This document shows, in pieces, positions 1-11,711 of a DNA stretch of 64,000 bases. Source of the DNA: Brachionus plicatilis (Eukaryota; Rotifera; Eurotatoria; Ploima; Brachionidae); assembly GCA_010279815.1 (NCBI GenBank), contig QEOQ01000508.1, forward strand, positions 5,923,770-5,987,769. The letters run 5' to 3'. The translations under genes were made by a program, and so were the position numbers. The first letter of the stretch is position 1; the number at the start of each line of letters is the position of its first letter. The notes under the pieces were generated by a model that saw nothing but the letters and a program-made list of their open reading frames with translations, was not told where the DNA came from and did not search any database.

Positions 1-1
1 T

Positions 2-620
2 CTACATATACTCTTTAATGAATGCCTTAATTTGAAGAGTATTCCAGACGACTGGAAATTAGCTTTAGTAAACCCTTTATACAAGAATAAAGGTGATAGA
101 TCAGATATTAATAACTATAGGGCTTTAACTGTTTTATCGCCAATTTCGAAAATATTTGAAAAACTTTTGGCGAAGCAGATAAGCTTTTATTTAAGTCAAA
201 CAGTATTTATTTTAAAGGTCAGCATGGTTTTAGATCTGGACATTCCTGTCAAACGGCTGTACATTAGTATAACGTATCAACGTATAATCACTAAGGTATC
301 CTGTCAAATGGATACCTTAGTGATTTAAATTCCGCGAGAGAGAATAAATTAACAACTCTTTCCTTATTTATTCACTTTATAAAAGCCTTTGATGTGATAG
401 ATTCTAATCTTCTTCTTTAAAAACTGTTCCACTATAGCTTTAATAATGAGTCCTCGGGCCTCCTTTCTAATTTTACAAATAGATCACAAATAGTTGGCTT
501 GGGTAAAGAAAATTCAAAACCTGTAACTCTTGAATAAAGAGTTTCACATGGGTTAGTTTAAGGCCCTCTACTTTTTCTAATTTTTTTGAATGACCTTACT
601 TTTCTTTTAAAGAAATTTAG
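2..620 (+). pseudogene. LINE (Jockey/CR1-type) reverse transcriptase fragment, decayed
   Basis: Conceptual translation in shifting frames gives the ordered landmarks of a non-LTR retrotransposon reverse transcriptase. A DDWK...NPLYKNKGDRSDINNYR stretch (about 44-120) is followed by TVLSPISKIFEKLL. Then come a QHGFRSGHSCQTA-like motif (about 213-260, in another frame), KAFDVIDSNLLL (about 380-415) and GVSHGL..GPLLFLIFLNDL (about 540-595). At least two frameshifts and several stops separate these blocks, so the copy is dead. The catalytic YxDD block expected next is not recognisable. The left edge of the window may cut the element. The family assignment rests on these motifs only. Confidence 0.75.
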
Positions 621-2089
621 TAAGGTGCGCGTCATTCAATACGTATCGATATTACTTTTTCCCAGATATCTATATATCATTTTGTAGAGAAAAAAATTCT
701 AAGATCAACATTATATATCATTTTATAGGTTTCTTAAATTATAAAGGAGATATAAGGCTTTAAAAAATTTTTTGGCTTTTAGAGTATATTCGATAAATTC
801 GAATATCTTAGGGTTGGTAAATGCGATTTACAAATTTTTTTTTTTAATTTTTACCGAAAAATGGTTATTTTATTAGATACTGGATTTGGCTTCGACAAGT
901 TCAATTTTTTGTGTCCACAATCGTCCTTGACCCTTATTTTTTTGACCAATACCCTGAAGTATCCTTTTCATGGTAGGTCCTATAATCTTAAAACTAAAAA
1001 ATTTAAATTCCTTTGTAATTTTTACATATGGCGACCGAATTTTTTTTATTTTCATTTTTATTTCTCTTAAAAAAGGGGTCAAAATGAGGCATTTTAAAAA
1101 AATTGAAAAAAATAAAGTTAATTGAAATTTTTAATCAAAATTTGTATCAAAATCTTTTTTTTTTTTTTAAATTTTTTTGGGGGGTATTCGACCATGTTGA
1201 TCACGAATTTGAACTTTGTTTTGGTCAAAAATCAAACAATTAAAATCAACAGACAGAATGTTATCATTCTCTTTAATGACATTATTCTATCAGAACTCGC
1301 CTGAGAATTTAAAAGATAGCCTAATCAAAAATGACTCGAGAAATCTAAGCTACAATTTAAAGAAAAGTGCGAACCTGATTGAACCAATGGCAAAAACCAA
1401 CAGAGGTAAAAAACGTTTGGATTTTTTTATTCTAGATTAATAAATAGCTTTGTGATCAAAAGATCAATGCTGAATTATGCAACATTCAAGCTATCAATTT
1501 ACAATAATATCAAGTTGATCATTATTGACTTTATAAAAAAATTGAAAAAATTTGGTTTAAATTTATCAATGCTTTTTTGTTTTCATAAAAAATAATTAAT
1601 TTTTTTTTTGTAATTTTTTAAAAATCTTTATTTTAAATATTAAAAAATTTTATTAAAATTAAATAAATGAAGTGCTAATCAATCGACTACGATAAGGGCA
1701 CTAGCCTGTTGATTAACCTTGAAATTGAAATTGAACTTAACAAAAAAAACATGAAGCAACACGTTTCCAAGTTTTGCTACAGGAAAAGTTTTCTCTTGAA
1801 TAGAGTTGTAGATAATTCTGTCATAAAATAAAAATATATGAACAAAAGAATGACTCAAAAAATTCTCAAAGGGTAAGATCTAATCATGATTAGTATCTTA
1901 GCAAGCAAAGATTTGCTTTACAGTTAATCTGTCATTGATGATTATTGCTATTTTTATTGTAGTTTAAAGTTAGATTTTATTTCAATCTTTAGAAATCTCA
2001 ATAAGATTTTTTTTAAAAATTAAAAATAACAAAAAAATTTCAGAACTCGCAAAAACATATTTTTTCATTTCAATTTTTATCTCTAAACA
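621..2089. other. AT-rich intergenic DNA, no gene seen
   Basis: The stretch is mostly poly-A/poly-T tracts. Short open frames at 861-1082 (both strands) and 1122-1440 have low-complexity Phe/Lys/Asn-rich translations with no recognisable motif. They are best explained by chance in AT-rich sequence. Confidence 0.5.
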
Positions 2090-2091
2090 TA

Positions 2092-2734
2092 ACGGGTGTT
2101 CAATAAAGGTTGGCGCGAGTTTGTTTTCGATAAAATCTGTTGATTGGTTCATACAAAACTTTTGAAATTTTATACATATATACATTAGACCTTCATGATT
2201 ATAAAACACTTTGTATAATTTATCTGCTTTGTTTATACCGGAAATAAACGGCATAACCTTGACTCCACATAAATAATCTCAATGTCCTCCTAGTTAATGA
2301 TATTATTTTAATAAGTTTTATATATCATCTGATAGATAATCAAACAAGGATCAAGATGATATATAGATCTTTTTTTTATTACATTCGGTTCAAAAGATAT
2401 ACTCAAAAACCCTTAAATTTTAACCTTATTTTTAAAAGTAAAAAATTTGGTATATTTTTGATTTTGATCGCATAACTTTTGAATGGAACAAGATATTTAC
2501 ACCAAATTTTGAACACTTTTATAAATTTGATTCAACTTCATAAAAAAATAAAAATTTTTACAATTTATTATTTCCTTCACTATTTTATATAATCTTTTTT
2601 ATGAAAAATCTATTGTAGTCTTTAAGTCAAATTTTATTTATAATCACTTAGTTCAAAGTATAAGTTTGTGTGCTTAAATTAAAGCTAATAAACTGAGCTT
2701 TTATTTGATATACAATATTTATCACTGTTCCTTT
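2092..2734 (+). repeat. Left terminal inverted repeat (643 bp) of the mariner-like element
   Basis: Its reverse complement is found at 4101-4743 with only a few differences near the inner end, around 2720-2730 against 4105-4115. It contains no convincing coding sequence. The open frame readable across it at 1982-2254 on the minus strand is a chance frame running from the repeat into flanking DNA. Confidence 0.9.
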
Positions 2735-2857
2735 ATTGTTTTTTTTTTTTGCAATGAAAATTATGAAATTTTGTTTCTACTCTTTGAAATCGACTTTATC
2801 TTGAATAATTTAATCCTTTACAAAAATTGAAAACTTTTAACAAAAAACTTTTAAAAA

Positions 2858-4052
2858 ATGAATACTCAGAAACCAGTTTTATTGAGAGAACTTGCTATCG
2901 AACATTTCACCCATGGAATGACAAATAAAGAAATTTTTGAAATCCTATTAGGAAAGGTGTCGCTAAGGACTATTCAAAGATGGACACAAGAATTCAAAAA
3001 TTCCGGTAAAACTGTTCACTCTAAATCTCCTGGAAGACCAGCTACCATTTCGAGTCATATTTTAAAAAAAAGAATTAGGTCTTTGGCTAATACTCACTCG
3101 CAACGTCAGATTAGTCTTAAACTGAAGATTTCTGTGGGGTCGGTTTCAAAAATTTTGAAAGAATTAAAACTCAAAGTATATTCTTTAAATCAATTTCTAA
3201 TTTATTTTTACCTTAAAATTTTTTTTTCGTAGCCATATAAAAAGAGAAAAATCCCTCTTCTCACTCCTAACCATGTTAAAAAACGTTACACTTTTTCACA
3301 GTTTTGGAGGAAAAAAAATAAAATTATGTTTAAAAACTTACCGATTTTGTTCTCAGATGAAAAAATATTCACTGTGGATGGGGGTTTAAACAAACAAAAT
3401 CAAAGAATTTATGCAATTTCTCGCGAAGAAGCTGACAAAAAAGGAGGTAATTAATTAATTACTAGAAAAACTCAAAATTTTTGTAAAATTTATTAAAAAG
3501 GACATTATGGGGTAAATAAAAACCCTCTTTCAGTAATGGTTTGGATAGGGATGACAGTGTTTGGCCTAACTAAACCTTATTTCATAGGCGAGGGTAATTT
3601 AATTAAAATTAAAGTAAATCAATTTAATTTTATAACTTCGAAAAGGTGAGACAATAAACTCTATTTATTACAAAAGAAAAATCTTACCTTTTGCAAAGCG
3701 TGAAGGAAATCGGTTATGTGGAACAAATAAATGGGTATTCCAGCAGGATGGGGCGAAGCCACATACGGCAAATATAAGCCAGAACTATTGTAGAAATAAT
3801 CTACATTTGTTTATTTCGAAAGAAATTTGGCCGCCCAATTCACCTGACTTGAACCCATGCGATTTTTATCTTTGGAATGCGATTGTTACGCGTATGAAGG
3901 TGAATAAATTCGTAACGAGGGATGAATTTATTGAAGAAATAAAAAGAGCAATCACTAAAGTACCAACAGGTGAGGTTAAAAAATCAGTTTGTTCTTTTAC
4001 TAAAAGAGTTCGTAATGTAGAGAATTCAAAAGGAAATTATTCGAATAATTAA
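2858..4052 (+). CDS. Mariner-like (DD37D) transposase, four exons
   Basis: Proposed exons are 2858-3175, 3233-3446, 3501-3645 and 3677-4052. The introns are GT-AG, of 57, 54 and 31 nt, with phases 0, 1 and 2 that join without a stop. Exon 1 encodes an N-terminal helix-turn-helix region, with a GMTNKEIFEIL helix, RTIQRWTQEFK, and the linker GRPATIS. A second helix-turn-helix-like stretch (QRQISLKLKISVGSVSKILK) follows. The catalytic core then shows FSDEKIFTVDG (first Asp), a VMVWIGM strand, FQQDGAKPHTA (second Asp) and PPNSPDLNPCDF (third Asp). Thirty-seven residues lie between the second and third Asp. The C-terminus (VRNVENSKGNYSNN) is typical of the family. The enzyme would cut and paste the flanking inverted repeats. 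The 31-nt third intron is the weakest part of the model, although the flanking KILPFAKREGNRL frame is clearly coding. Confidence 0.85.
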
Positions 4053-4100
4053 TAAACTTTAAAAATAAATACTTTTTTTTTAATTCTGAATTGAAAATAC

Positions 4101-4743
4101 AAAGGAACAATCATAAATATTGTATATCAAATAAAAGCTCAGTTTATTAGCTTTAATTTAAGCACACAAACTTATACTTTGAACTAAGTGATTATAAATA
4201 AAATTTGACTTAAAGACTACAATAGATTTTTCATAAAAAAGATTATATAAAATAGTGAAGGAAATAATAAATTGTAAAAATTTTTATTTTTTTATGAAGT
4301 TGAATCAAATTTATAAAAGTGTTCAAAATTTGGTGTAAATATCTTGTTCCATTCAAAAGTTATGCGATCAAAATCAAAAATATACCAAATTTTTTACTTT
4401 TAAAAATAAGGTTAAAATTTAAGGGTTTTTGAGTATATCTTTTGAACCGAATGTAATAAAAAAAAGATCTATATATCATCTTGATCCTTGTTTGATTATC
4501 TATCAGATGATATATAAAACTTATTAAAATAATATCATTAACTAGGAGGACATTGAGATTATTTATGTGGAGTCAAGGTTATGCCGTTTATTTCCGGTAT
4601 AAACAAAGCAGATAAATTATACAAAGTGTTTTATAATCATGAAGGTCTAATGTATATATGTATAAAATTTCAAAAGTTTTGTATGAACCAATCAACAGAT
4701 TTTATCGAAAACAAACTCGCGCCAACCTTTATTGAACACCCGT
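4101..4743 (-). repeat. Right terminal inverted repeat (643 bp) of the mariner-like element
   Basis: This is the mirror copy of 2092-2734 and ends ...TTGAACACCCGT at the TA duplication (4744-4745). The two copies being so alike implies that little time has passed since insertion, or that gene conversion homogenises the arms. Confidence 0.9.
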
Positions 4744-4745
4744 TA

Positions 4746-5187
4746 CAATAAATGAAAATAAAAAAATGAACAAAAAAAATTTCAAATTAACTTTTGAATT
4801 CTTTTATCTTTAACAAAAAAAATGTTTTTTTACCCATGAGTAAAATAAATAACTGTCGTGACTGACTCTCAGCAGAGTAATTGCTAATGATGGTTACATT
4901 GATTTTTTTTCTTATTGTTTTTTTTGGTTCTCTCTTGAAGAAAGAACAAAAAATTATCAACATTTATTTACTCGTTAAACTTGAATAATTTTTTTAGAAT
5001 TTTTTAATTAGTTTTAAAAAAATCTATTTTACTATTTTTATATTCATTCGGAGAACCATTTTTAAATTTAATTATTTTACATCCAAATTCAATAAAATTA
5101 AAGTAAATTAATTAAATTAATTCTTTGAAAAAAATCTTTTTTTATTTATAAATTTTATTGAATAACTTAATCAATTAGAAAAATAAT
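4746..5187. other. Short intergenic spacer between transposon and RabGGTase gene
   Basis: AT-rich sequence with no coding frame. TTTATT runs near 5141-5160 read as AATAAA on the minus strand and are the likely polyadenylation signals of the minus-strand gene ending at 5188. Confidence 0.5.
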
Positions 5188-6507
5188 TTAAGAATTGTTC
5201 TCTTTTAGTTTGCATTTTATATCCAAATAATAATTTTTTCTATACGGATCGACTTGATCAGCAAGTTTATCCAAATAAGAAAAAATAATTTCTTTGTACT
5301 TATCAAAATCCATTATACCCATCAATTCAACAAGTTTTAACATGCACCATTTAGAATTTTCATTCTCAAATTGATTAAGTTCCATCATATTTCCAAAGTG
5401 ATTTGATAAAATTTCTGAATCCAATGTTAGATCGCGCATCTTAAATTTAGATTTAAATTCGTACAAATTTTTTTCATCATTTAAATCCAACAAAAGCTCA
5501 ATGGGAAACCCGCTGCTCTTAATCATAATCTCTAATTTTACTTTTGAATGTCTTGATCTAGTGAGGTTTTCGAACAGTTTATTCAGTTCACTTTGATCAT
5601 CGTTTGAACCAGTTTTCCAAATTTTTTCTTCTAATCTCCAACCATTTTCATCAAATTTAAAATCTAGATTATTTAGCTTAATAAATTTTAAACTTTTATT
5701 CAAGTCGATTTCTTTGGTAAAATGAATAGAAATTTCTCTATTTTTACAGTCTAGTACGAGCTCTCTGATTATACTTTTTTGGTGTTCAAGCAAGAGCCAT
5801 TTTTGGTATATCCAAGCACTTTGGTCATTTGGATCGGTGTAGACCGCGTTTTCAATTAAATTTAACTCATTTTTAAATATTTCATTATCAATTTGATTTT
5901 GATAGTATAACTCCTCGATTAATTTATTTCGATAGTGCCATGAGCTGTAGTTGGAAAAGTTGGAGCTTATTTTATCACTTGTAAATTCAAGTTCGTTTTT
6001 TTTTTCCAAATTTCCGTGCGCTACCACAAAAAATCTATGCCTCCAGCAATGAAAATTTCGCTCATCCTGGTTCAAAAATTTGCTGCACAAGTTCAATTCG
6101 TTTTTCCAGTTTAAATTTTCATTTTTTTCTCCCAATTTTCTAGAATTTGACCTCAAAAGACACCATTGACGATGGTACCAAGTTGGATAGGATTTTGGAT
6201 TTTTTTTCAAACAAATTTCAGTCAAACTAATTTCATTAATATACATTTTAATTGTGTCTTCTTCGCAAGCCGATTGTTCAAAAAATTCGACATTTTTTTT
6301 TCGCAGATTCCACAATGTTTGGATATCAGGATTTGAGGCTAGGACTTGTTCGCTTAACTTTTGTCCAGTTTCATCGAATTGTTTGTTTTTAATTCGAAGC
6401 AAACACTCGGACATGGCATATTTGTACGCCTTGAGCTTTTTTTCACGCTCCAAGCGCTTTCTTTCAGCTTGCTCTTCAGTTGTTCTAACTTTTAAACGAC
6501 CATGCAT
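5188..6507 (-). CDS. RABGGTA: Rab geranylgeranyltransferase subunit alpha (short form, no LRR domain)
   Basis: A single open reading frame of 439 residues begins MHGRLKVRTTEEQAERKR, the conserved start of the family. Five protein prenyltransferase alpha repeats can be read at about residues 46-75 (NPDIQTLWNLRK), 93-117 (PKSYPTWYHRQWCL), 136-159 (NFHCWRHRFF), 173-195 (YSSWHYRNKLI) and 213-239 (QSAWIYQKWLL). The C-terminal part ends SKWCMLKLVELMG...VDPYRKNYYLDIKCKL, which matches the end of the helical domain in animal proteins. With its beta subunit and the Rab escort protein, the enzyme attaches geranylgeranyl groups to C-terminal cysteines of Rab GTPases in the cytosol. The mammalian protein is longer (about 567 residues) because of Ig-like and leucine-rich repeat domains; I see no leucine-rich repeats here. 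No intron is needed. Confidence 0.92.
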   Translation of the reverse strand: MHGRLKVRTTEEQAERKRLEREKKLKAYKYAMSECLLRIKNKQFDETGQKLSEQVLASNPDIQTLWNLRKKNVEFFEQSACEEDTIKMYINEISLTEICLKKNPKSYPTWYHRQWCLLRSNSRKLGEKNENLNWKNELNLCSKFLNQDERNFHCWRHRFFVVAHGNLEKKNELEFTSDKISSNFSNYSSWHYRNKLIEELYYQNQIDNEIFKNELNLIENAVYTDPNDQSAWIYQKWLLLEHQKSIIRELVLDCKNREISIHFTKEIDLNKSLKFIKLNNLDFKFDENGWRLEEKIWKTGSNDDQSELNKLFENLTRSRHSKVKLEIMIKSSGFPIELLLDLNDEKNLYEFKSKFKMRDLTLDSEILSNHFGNMMELNQFENENSKWCMLKLVELMGIMDFDKYKEIIFSYLDKLADQVDPYRKNYYLDIKCKLKENNS

Positions 6508-9500
6508 TCTTTGTCAAATTTATTTGGATTAATCAGTGAATATTTTATGAAATTAAAATTTATATGTGAGCTGATTATTTTAAAAAATTTAAACGAATCC
6601 AAAAATTTAGTCTTAATAGCAAATCGTGATTATTTTAATTTTTAATAAATTTTTTAAAATTATTGAACTTTGAAACTTACAAAAAAGAGTTATGACTTTG
6701 AAATTCCTTTGAATTAGTATTAAAAGTATTAATTTAAAATTTTATTAGGCTAATACTAGGCAAAAAAGTGCGATTAAAATAATGAAATTTCCAAGATATC
6801 ATAAATTGAAAGTCACATGAAATTCGAAAGAAACTTTTTGAAATACTTATGTAAGAATGTCTAATTAAGCTTTATTTTTCTAAGTTAAATTTTTGCGTTT
6901 TTAAACCAATGTTAAAAATTTAGAATTTTTAATAATAAGAAAAATATTAAAATAAATGATATATTCACTAAACATATATACCCATAATTATTAAGGGTTT
7001 ATTATATTAAATATTTTATTTGAAATTTTTTATTATTCTTTTTTAAATTTAGAAATTAATAGATATTAAAATTAAGTTATTTTCGATAATTTAGCAAATA
7101 TTTCCGGATATTAAAAAAAATCACAAAAAATGAAAATTTTTGTTTTCATAAAAAAATTGAAATCTTTAAAAAATCGAAAATTTTTATTGGAGTGCTATTT
7201 TCAGGATAATTTTTTTAATTATAAACTGGATAAGATTTTACTCAGTTTTCAGTCAATTCCATTTATTGGTGAAAAGGTACTAATCAACAGTTAGAATTTG
7301 CAAAAATGTCCAATAAATTTTTAATGTGTCACGGGTGGGGCTCATTAAAAATTTATTCCGACATAAAACTTAACAAAAATTGTTTGATAATTCCTGATTT
7401 AAATTTTTTAGGTATTAAATCTTTACTTAAAAATCTCGTCAACTTAATTGAGTTTTTTACTTTAGTTATAAATTTAAATTTTATGCAATGTAATTGTCTA
7501 TGAGAATTTGATATTTAGTAATCAAAAATAATAATAAAAATAAACATGTTTTAATATTTTTTATTTTTTTTTAATATTTATTATTCTTCCTGAAGATTAT
7601 AGAATTCTACAGATTTAATTTAAAGCTTTGTATGCTTGTCAACTGCAAAAAGTTCTCACGAAATTTTTACGTGATCGAATATTTCCTTTATATAAAATAT
7701 TAATCCGGGCCGAAAGCTGTTTTTTCAGTGAAAATAAAAATAAAAATAATAAAAATTTATGAATTTTTTTAATTTTTCAAAGCGAGAATTTATCAAATAT
7801 TTTTATTTCATTTCTGATTTCTTGTTCTTAAATTCACAATGACAATAATGCTGTAAATTTTCATATTAAATAAACCGACTAAAAAAAAAAAATTTTATGA
7901 ATTATATTATCGCTAAATAATATTACTTAATTTTTTTGCATTTAGCATACTGATTAATAAAGCTTTCTTTAGTTTCTTATTGTTCAAATGAAGCGGAAAA
8001 TACTGTCTATCCTTATTTAGTGATTGATAAGATCAGTTGAAAATTATAAATCAAAAACAGTATTATAATCAAAAATTAGTTATTTTATTCTTATAATTAA
8101 ATCGATTATAAAATGTCTAATAGCAGGGACGGGATCGAATAAATAAATCCTTCTTTTTAAAATTTTTTGGAGATATAATTGATTAAACAAAATATTTTGA
8201 TTAAATTAAATCAAATTAAAAAATTTAATTAAAAAAATTCAGTTTTATCAGGAAATAAAGAAGAAAATTCATTGAATTAATCTGAAAATGTAAAATAAAA
8301 ACTGCATGATTTTGATTTAGTTTAAATAAAAAAATTTCAAATCAATCACAGTCGGATAAAAATCAAATAATCATTGAAAGAATCAGAAAGATTTATGATT
8401 AAATAATCAATTATTTGTAATTATTAAATAATAATAAGTTATGAAAATTTTGTCATTTAATTCTCTAAACTTAAATTCTTTTAATGAAATTTTATAAAAA
8501 TAGATTTATCATTATCCTAATTCTTTTCATTTAACGAAGTAAAATAACATTATTAGATCAGTTTTCTTTTCTTTTCTAAACTCGGAAAAGAATAATAATA
8601 ACTGTTGAATAAACCACTCAAGCATTTTAATATTTTATTTTTAAGGATGGCAAGTTTTTGAAGATTAATTGATTTAATTCAAATAAATTACACTTGAAGA
8701 ATGCATTCATAATAATTAATATAATTTTCTACGACCTGGTTATACAAGAGGTAATTTAAGAAAGCTTCATTTGAAATTTACAATACTGATTAGTTAGAAC
8801 GAAGTTTATTTAAAAAATTATCTGAGATATTTTTTTAAATCAGACTCTTTTTTTAATAAAAAATAACATTTATTTCTCAATTAATTAGATTTTAAGTTAT
8901 AAAATTTGTATGTAGATAGAGATTAAAGATGATTATTTATGATTAATCGATTTCATTGAAATCATCAAAGTATTAGATAAAAGGTAGAAACTAGCTACCA
9001 TTCTTGGCGAAAATATTCAGATTTAAGTTTTAAAAATAAAAAATCATTAATAAGCTATTATTCAGTTTTAGAAAGATAAATTTTTAAAAGCAAACGTGCT
9101 AATTAATAACATTTAATTAAATTTTAATAGCTTTTTTGAGAAGTATCATTAAATGAAAACAATATTACAGAAAAACATAATCAAATGTATGAAAAATTTT
9201 TAAAGAATATAAACTTTTTTTCAAAACCAAATTTATATTTTTTTAATGGTAAAAATTAAATTTTTTACATATTGTTAAACAATCAATTTTTCACTCATTA
9301 TTTCAATTCTTAAGATTGAGGATATTTACTTTGATACACTTTGATTAAATTTTTTTACGATAAATAAGATCTTGTAAAAAAGCCTTAATTGTTTTTATTT
9401 ATGCATTAATTTTATGCCGCGATTTTTTTACTACGACTACAACTACTAAAATTGGTTTTCAAAAACTTGTTATTTTCCTCTCATTTTAACTCAATTGAAA

Positions 9501-11194
9501 CTTCCTAATTCTATAAATAAAAATTACATATTTTCCATCACAATATTATTTTACGAAATTTTTTTGTAAATAAAAAATAATTTCATAAAATAAAAATGAG
9601 AAAAAAAATATCATGATTAAATTGTTTACAGCAATTTTATTTCAATTCAACTTATAATTTCACGGATACAACAAGGGTATAATTAAGCATTGTAATATCA
9701 CTCAATATTTTATTTTTTATTTTAATGACTTAAACATGGCAATTTTGTTTGATGTTTCCTTGAGCATGATAAAATTTTAATTAAATTGTTTGAAAAGTAT
9801 TCATTGAATAACTTAATTCTTATTAATCAATAATATCTAGAATTCAAAATTAATTTTAAGTAAAATGAAAATAAGCGAAAAAAAAATCTTCAAGAAGACT
9901 TAGATGTAACTGATTTATTTCAAAGTGATTAGGTACAATAAACTAAAAATCATTATGATCATTTTAGAAATTAAAATATTTAAATGTAGTACCTTTAGTT
10001 TTGAATTACATGCTGATGTTGATAAATCATAATTTTTTCGATTCATTTCTGATCTAAGTAATAACAAATAACAGTAATCGATTAAATTCAACTATTTAAT
10101 TTATATTAATTAGATAATTAATAAAATAATTTAAGGTTTTTAAGTTCATTATTATTATTCATGAAATTTTAAAAAATTCTTATCAGATATTTGAAGCATT
10201 TAAAAGTAAAGTGGTAAATGGAGTTTAGACTGCTGTGTAATATTAATTGAATTGACATTGAATTATCTCTTATCAGTTTGACGCATACGTTCATGGATTC
10301 TATTAGCTGAGCCTTGTAATACCAGAACGTCACTATATTGAATAAAAAAATCTATTCGAATGTTATCAAATTTTTTTTTTTATTTTATTAAAAAAATAGC
10401 TCATATTTTTTCTTTATTATGAGTTAATTTTTGTGAAGAGATCTAAAAATAAATTTTAATAGAACTTAAATAATCTTGTAAAATTAATCCTAGTTTTACA
10501 AAAGCTCCTAAGGCATTTTCTGCTTGATATAAGCTAAGAAGCTTTTTATGATAACTTAACAAAAAAAAAATAATGAATGTCTGAAGAATTTGTTTAACAA
10601 GCGATTATCATTTAGTTTTTTTAACAAGTGATAGCTATTATCCAAAAATCTTGACAAAATAATAATGAATTAGCTTGCAAATTTGTATTTTATTATTTTT
10701 AATAATTTTTATTTTTAATTGACAGATTATAGTAATATCGATGTATTGATTAAATTAGTATTTGTAAATAAAATAAACTACATAAAATTCATAATTAATT
10801 AAATTTTTTATATGGAGTTCTACATATTAGGATGAATCTAAAATGTGTGTTTTTTTAATTGTTTTCAACGCATATTTATTTTTACTTATTTTCTATTTGT
10901 ACTTGGGTGATTTTTTCTCATAATTGCCGCAGATTTCAGACTAAATTTTAAAAATTACTTGTAGTATGAATCTCATCCAGAGCTTTTTTTTTAGACTTAC
11001 AAAACTTACTAATTTCACCACAGCATCCACAAGCAAGCTCTGATTTTTTTTAATTGAGCACATATTGAGCAACATTTTGTATCATTATATCAAATGAAAT
11101 AAATTGTTTTATGATTAAGTTATTTAATTAGACTTGAAATTTTGTAATAAAAAAATGTCATAAACGTGAAAATCTTATTATTTTTTCTAATCTA
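6508..11194. other. Gene-poor AT-rich region
   Basis: About 4.7 kb with no convincing gene on either strand. A 65-codon frame at 7306-7503 (MSNKFLMCHGWGS...) has no recognisable motif. The sequence just above 6507 is the presumed promoter of the minus-strand RabGGTase gene. Simple A/T runs dominate and no transposon ends are evident. Confidence 0.5.
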
Positions 11195-11354
11195 CCGTAT
11201 TCCCTCGTTCGATTATGCTGCACTACAAGCTAAGACAGGCAAATGAAAACATCAAATTTAAAATATTTTAGCATGGGTCAGATGTACTTTGGTGCATGGT
11301 CCAAAAGCTGGTAGCTTAATTTATGGTGCAGCATAATCGAACGAGGGAATACGG
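11195..11354. mobile_element. Small MITE with CCGTATTCCCTCGTTCG terminal inverted repeats
   Basis: About 160 bp bounded by an inverted repeat of about 30 bp. The left end reads CCGTATTCCCTCGTTCGATT and the right end is its reverse complement at about 11325-11354. The left flank is TA (11193-11194); the right flank is GA, so the target duplication is not clean. There is no coding capacity. The CCGTATT(C/T)CCTC terminus is shared with the element at 53894-54172. Confidence 0.8.
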
Positions 11355-11508
11355 GAATAACCACAAACTCATTAATTTTCTATTAAAGATATCCCTTATA
11401 TTCATGTCAAAAGCTATTTTATAAAGTTTTTTTCAGCCAATACACCCCCTCTTTGCCTAGCGTTTAAAATTATATAAAAAAGACATCAAATTACCCCATG
11501 AAAAATCG

Positions 11509-11711
11509 GGCATCTTGAAGTTTAGGATCAAAAAAATCAGATCAAAAAGTAATTTTTTTATAACTTTTGAATGGTATTTGCCTATTCTAATATTCAGCAT
11601 GTTTTTTGCATTATTTAGCATTTTGCAGAGAGATTTAATCAAATACCATTCAAAAGTTATAAAAAAATTACTTTTTGATCTGATTTTTTTGATCCTAAAC
11701 TTCAAGATGCC
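11509..11711. repeat. Perfect foldback: two 72-bp inverted arms around a 59-bp spacer
   Basis: The left arm 11509-11580 (GGCATCTTGAAGTTTAGGAT...) and right arm 11640-11711 are exact reverse complements over all 72 bases. It explains why both strands show open frames with the same translated start (MKFRIKKIRSKSNFF). No target duplication is obvious. It is a foldback or MITE-like element, or a hairpin RNA source. Confidence 0.9.

Larger units (their letters stand above)
2092..4743 (+). mobile_element. Tc1/mariner-superfamily DNA transposon (DD37D, maT-like) with 643-bp terminal inverted repeats
   Basis: The element starts ACGGGTGTTCAATAAAGG and ends with its reverse complement. It is flanked on both sides by TA (2090-2091 and 4744-4745), the target duplication of this superfamily. 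The terminal inverted repeats run 2092-2734 and 4101-4743, each 643 bp. They read as near-identical by eye, with the few clear differences at the inner edge. Between them lies a transposase gene (2858-4052) with DDE-type motifs. The near-identical arms and intact motifs suggest a recent insertion. Classical mariner elements have repeats of about 30 bp, so these are exceptionally long. The maT name follows from the counted D-37-D spacing and is an inference. Confidence 0.9.

Noticed and set aside
861..1082. Open frames on both strands over the same 200 bp
   Set aside because: Both translations are low-complexity and match nothing recognisable. Opposed frames in AT-rich DNA are expected by chance.
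7306..7503. 65-codon open frame beginning MSNKFLMCHGWGS
   Set aside because: No motif, strongly A/T-driven composition, no splice sites or signals that extend it. Likely chance.
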